From the NCBI GenBank assembly GCA_029262195.1, contig JAJCZX010000034.1, positions 1 to 64,000 on the forward strand: a stretch of 64,000 nucleotides of DNA, given 5' to 3'. A model generated the notes under the pieces. That model searched no databases, was not told the origin of the DNA, and saw nothing but the letters and a program-made list of their open reading frames with translations. A program made the translations under genes and the position numbers. The DNA is from Gemmatimonadota bacterium (GTDB lineage Bacteria; Gemmatimonadota; Gemmatimonadetes; Gemmatimonadales; GWC2-71-9). Shown here piece by piece: positions 62,824-64,000 of the stretch. Position 1 is the first letter of the stretch, and the number at the start of each line of letters is the position of its first letter.

Positions 62824-64000
62824 ATGTATAACGAAACTCGGGACGATAAGGACTCTTGTGCCGACGGACAAACCGACCTGACACCTGATTTCGAACGAGA
62901 GGTCCTTTCGGGTGTGCCGGCAGCGATAATTGTAACCGACACCGCTGGCTGCATTGTCTATTGGAATGACGCTGCCCATGAGTTGCATGGCTGGCACCCT
63001 GACGAGGTTCTCGGCAAGGACGTTCGCGAATTGATTTTTTCGGAAGAAGGCAAGGAAGCCACGGCTCGGGGAGTCGATACCGCGCTCGCAACAGGAAGTT
63101 GGTCAGGCGAAGCAGAGTTTCGGCGCAAAGACGGCTCTTTTTTCCCTGCATTCTTTTCTATCAAATTCCTTGGTGATAAGAAGACCGGGCACCTGATCGG
63201 CGTGATTCACGACTTCACCCACCGGAAAAAACTCGAGGCCCAATTACTTCAAAGCCAGAAGATGGATGCGCTGGGAACCCTCGCGGGCGGGATGGCTCAT
63301 GACTTCAACAATCTCCTCTCGGGCATTCTCGGCGCAGCTACCCTGGCCCGCAGCGAGATTGACGAACGAGAAGATTTAGCGGATTTGATCGATACCATCG
63401 ACTCGGCAGGGCGCAGAGGCAAGGAACTTGTCTCACGAGTACTGACTTTTTCCAGGGCCGATGAATCGGTGTCGGAAGTGGTAGACCCGGTTGCGGTGGT
63501 GCGGGACCTCGTCCAGATAATCGGACGGACTCTTCCAAAAGGGATTAGCATCGCAACTGATTTACCACCTTCCGTGCCAAGAATAATTGGAGACCGGTCA
63601 CGTTTGGTGCATGCTCTGCTGAATCTGTGCGTTAATGCCAGAGACTCGATGGGGGAGAAAGGTAATCTCAAAATCAGTGTGTCCGTGGAGGATGGAATCC
63701 CCGGCGATGCTCGCCACGTCGAAATGGAGACTGGGACGCAGTACGTTCGGTTTGAGGTCGCTGATGATGGAAGTGGAATGGACGACTCCGTTCGTTCCCG
63801 GGTGCTTGATCCTTTCTTCACTACCAAGACCAAGGGTGAGGGTACGGGGCTCGGGTTGCCAATCGTCGTTTCGACGGCCCAAGCCCACGAAGGTCGACTC
63901 CGGATCTGGTCGAAGGTAAACGAGGGATCGACCATAGCGATGTTCATTCCCGCTACCGACCGAGCGGTGGAAAGTGTCGAAAGACCGCGTGGTACGTCAG
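62824..64000 (+). CDS. PAS-domain sensor histidine kinase (3' end outside window)
   Basis: 392 codons are visible from ATG 62824 (GTG 62818 also in frame); the frame is open at the window edge. No membrane segment, so it appears cytoplasmic. PAS domain at about 25-140 (GVPAAIIVTDTAGCIVYWN, then FRRKDGSFFPAFF). HisKA domain has KMDALGTLAGGMAHDFNNLL with phospho-accepting His159; the H-D-F-N-N form is typical of hybrid or NtrB-like kinases. ATPase motifs: LLNLCVNARDSM, VADDGSGMD, LDPFFTTKTKGEGTGLGL. A C-terminal receiver may lie beyond the window. The partner regulator is not identified. Confidence 0.9.
   Translation, partial: MYNETRDDKDSCADGQTDLTPDFEREVLSGVPAAIIVTDTAGCIVYWNDAAHELHGWHPDEVLGKDVRELIFSEEGKEATARGVDTALATGSWSGEAEFRRKDGSFFPAFFSIKFLGDKKTGHLIGVIHDFTHRKKLEAQLLQSQKMDALGTLAGGMAHDFNNLLSGILGAATLARSEIDEREDLADLIDTIDSAGRRGKELVSRVLTFSRADESVSEVVDPVAVVRDLVQIIGRTLPKGISIATDLPPSVPRIIGDRSRLVHALLNLCVNARDSMGEKGNLKISVSVEDGIPGDARHVEMETGTQYVRFEVADDGSGMDDSVRSRVLDPFFTTKTKGEGTGLGLPIVVSTAQAHEGRLRIWSKVNEGSTIAMFIPATDRAVESVERPRGTS

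Noticed and set aside
1..64000. CRISPR arrays, insertion sequences or prophage genes
   Set aside because: No evenly spaced repeats, transposase motifs or phage structural genes were seen; the only recombinase is a chromosomal XerC in a housekeeping context.

Overview
This window looks like a chromosomal segment from a free-living Gram-negative didermic bacterium of the Gemmatimonadota or a close FCB-group relative. The reasons are the mix of gene families: a GWxTD-domain protein, an Oar-like TonB-dependent receptor, a SprA homologue, PilM-PilQ type IV pilus genes, an LptF/LptG pair, and a large BTAD/SARP regulator with an AAA ATPase and TPRs. This assignment is inferred from gene content. No rRNA, tRNA, CRISPR array, insertion sequence or prophage was recognised.

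Layout. 1-2.9 kb: the 3' end of a probable PorV/PorQ-type outer-membrane barrel, a GWxTD protein and an Ig-like lipoprotein, closed by a strong terminator. 3.3-8.8 kb: heme A synthase (ctaA, minus strand), a 1088-residue TonB-dependent receptor and nadC. 8.8-11.4 kb: lptG and lptF, minus strand. 11.4-18.5 kb: a 2062-residue SprA homologue overlapping an M28 / glutaminyl-cyclase-like gene by ATGA. 18.6-44.1 kb: a nearly complete type IV pilus locus, in the order comEA-like, pilB, pilT, pilC, pilS, pilR, a six-gene surface-glycosylation block, two pilA genes, two minor pilin-like genes, pilMNOPQ and a large Ig-like/propeller lipoprotein that overlaps pilQ. 44.2-55.2 kb: housekeeping genes (aroC, aroK, topA, trmFO, xerC, hslV, hslU, argF, gcvT, mog/moaB). 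55.2-64 kb: a sigma-54 activator with a degenerate receiver, a conserved hypothetical protein, a possible 28-residue small protein, an HD-GYP phosphodiesterase, a BTAD/AAA/TPR regulator on the minus strand and the start of a PAS histidine kinase.

How the genes work together. The pilus locus holds the extension ATPase, retraction ATPase, platform, two-component control, pilins, alignment complex and secretin. No prepilin peptidase was seen. A textbook -24/-12 promoter precedes the first pilin, which fits control by the PilS-PilR pair encoded upstream. Between pilR and pilA lies a run of overlapping genes for a methyltransferase, a polyprenyl-phosphate-sugar synthase-like GT2, a small membrane protein, two TMTC-like (GT105-type) membrane glycosyltransferases and one GT39/ArnT-like enzyme. 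Together they look like a lipid-linked sugar pathway whose likely acceptors are the Ser/Thr-rich pilins. This is the best candidate in the window for an undescribed system. A second theme is a SprA/PorV-type secretion channel coupled to a probable glutaminyl cyclase; two exported proteins here, SprA and the TonB receptor, have Gln right after their predicted signal-peptide cleavage sites.
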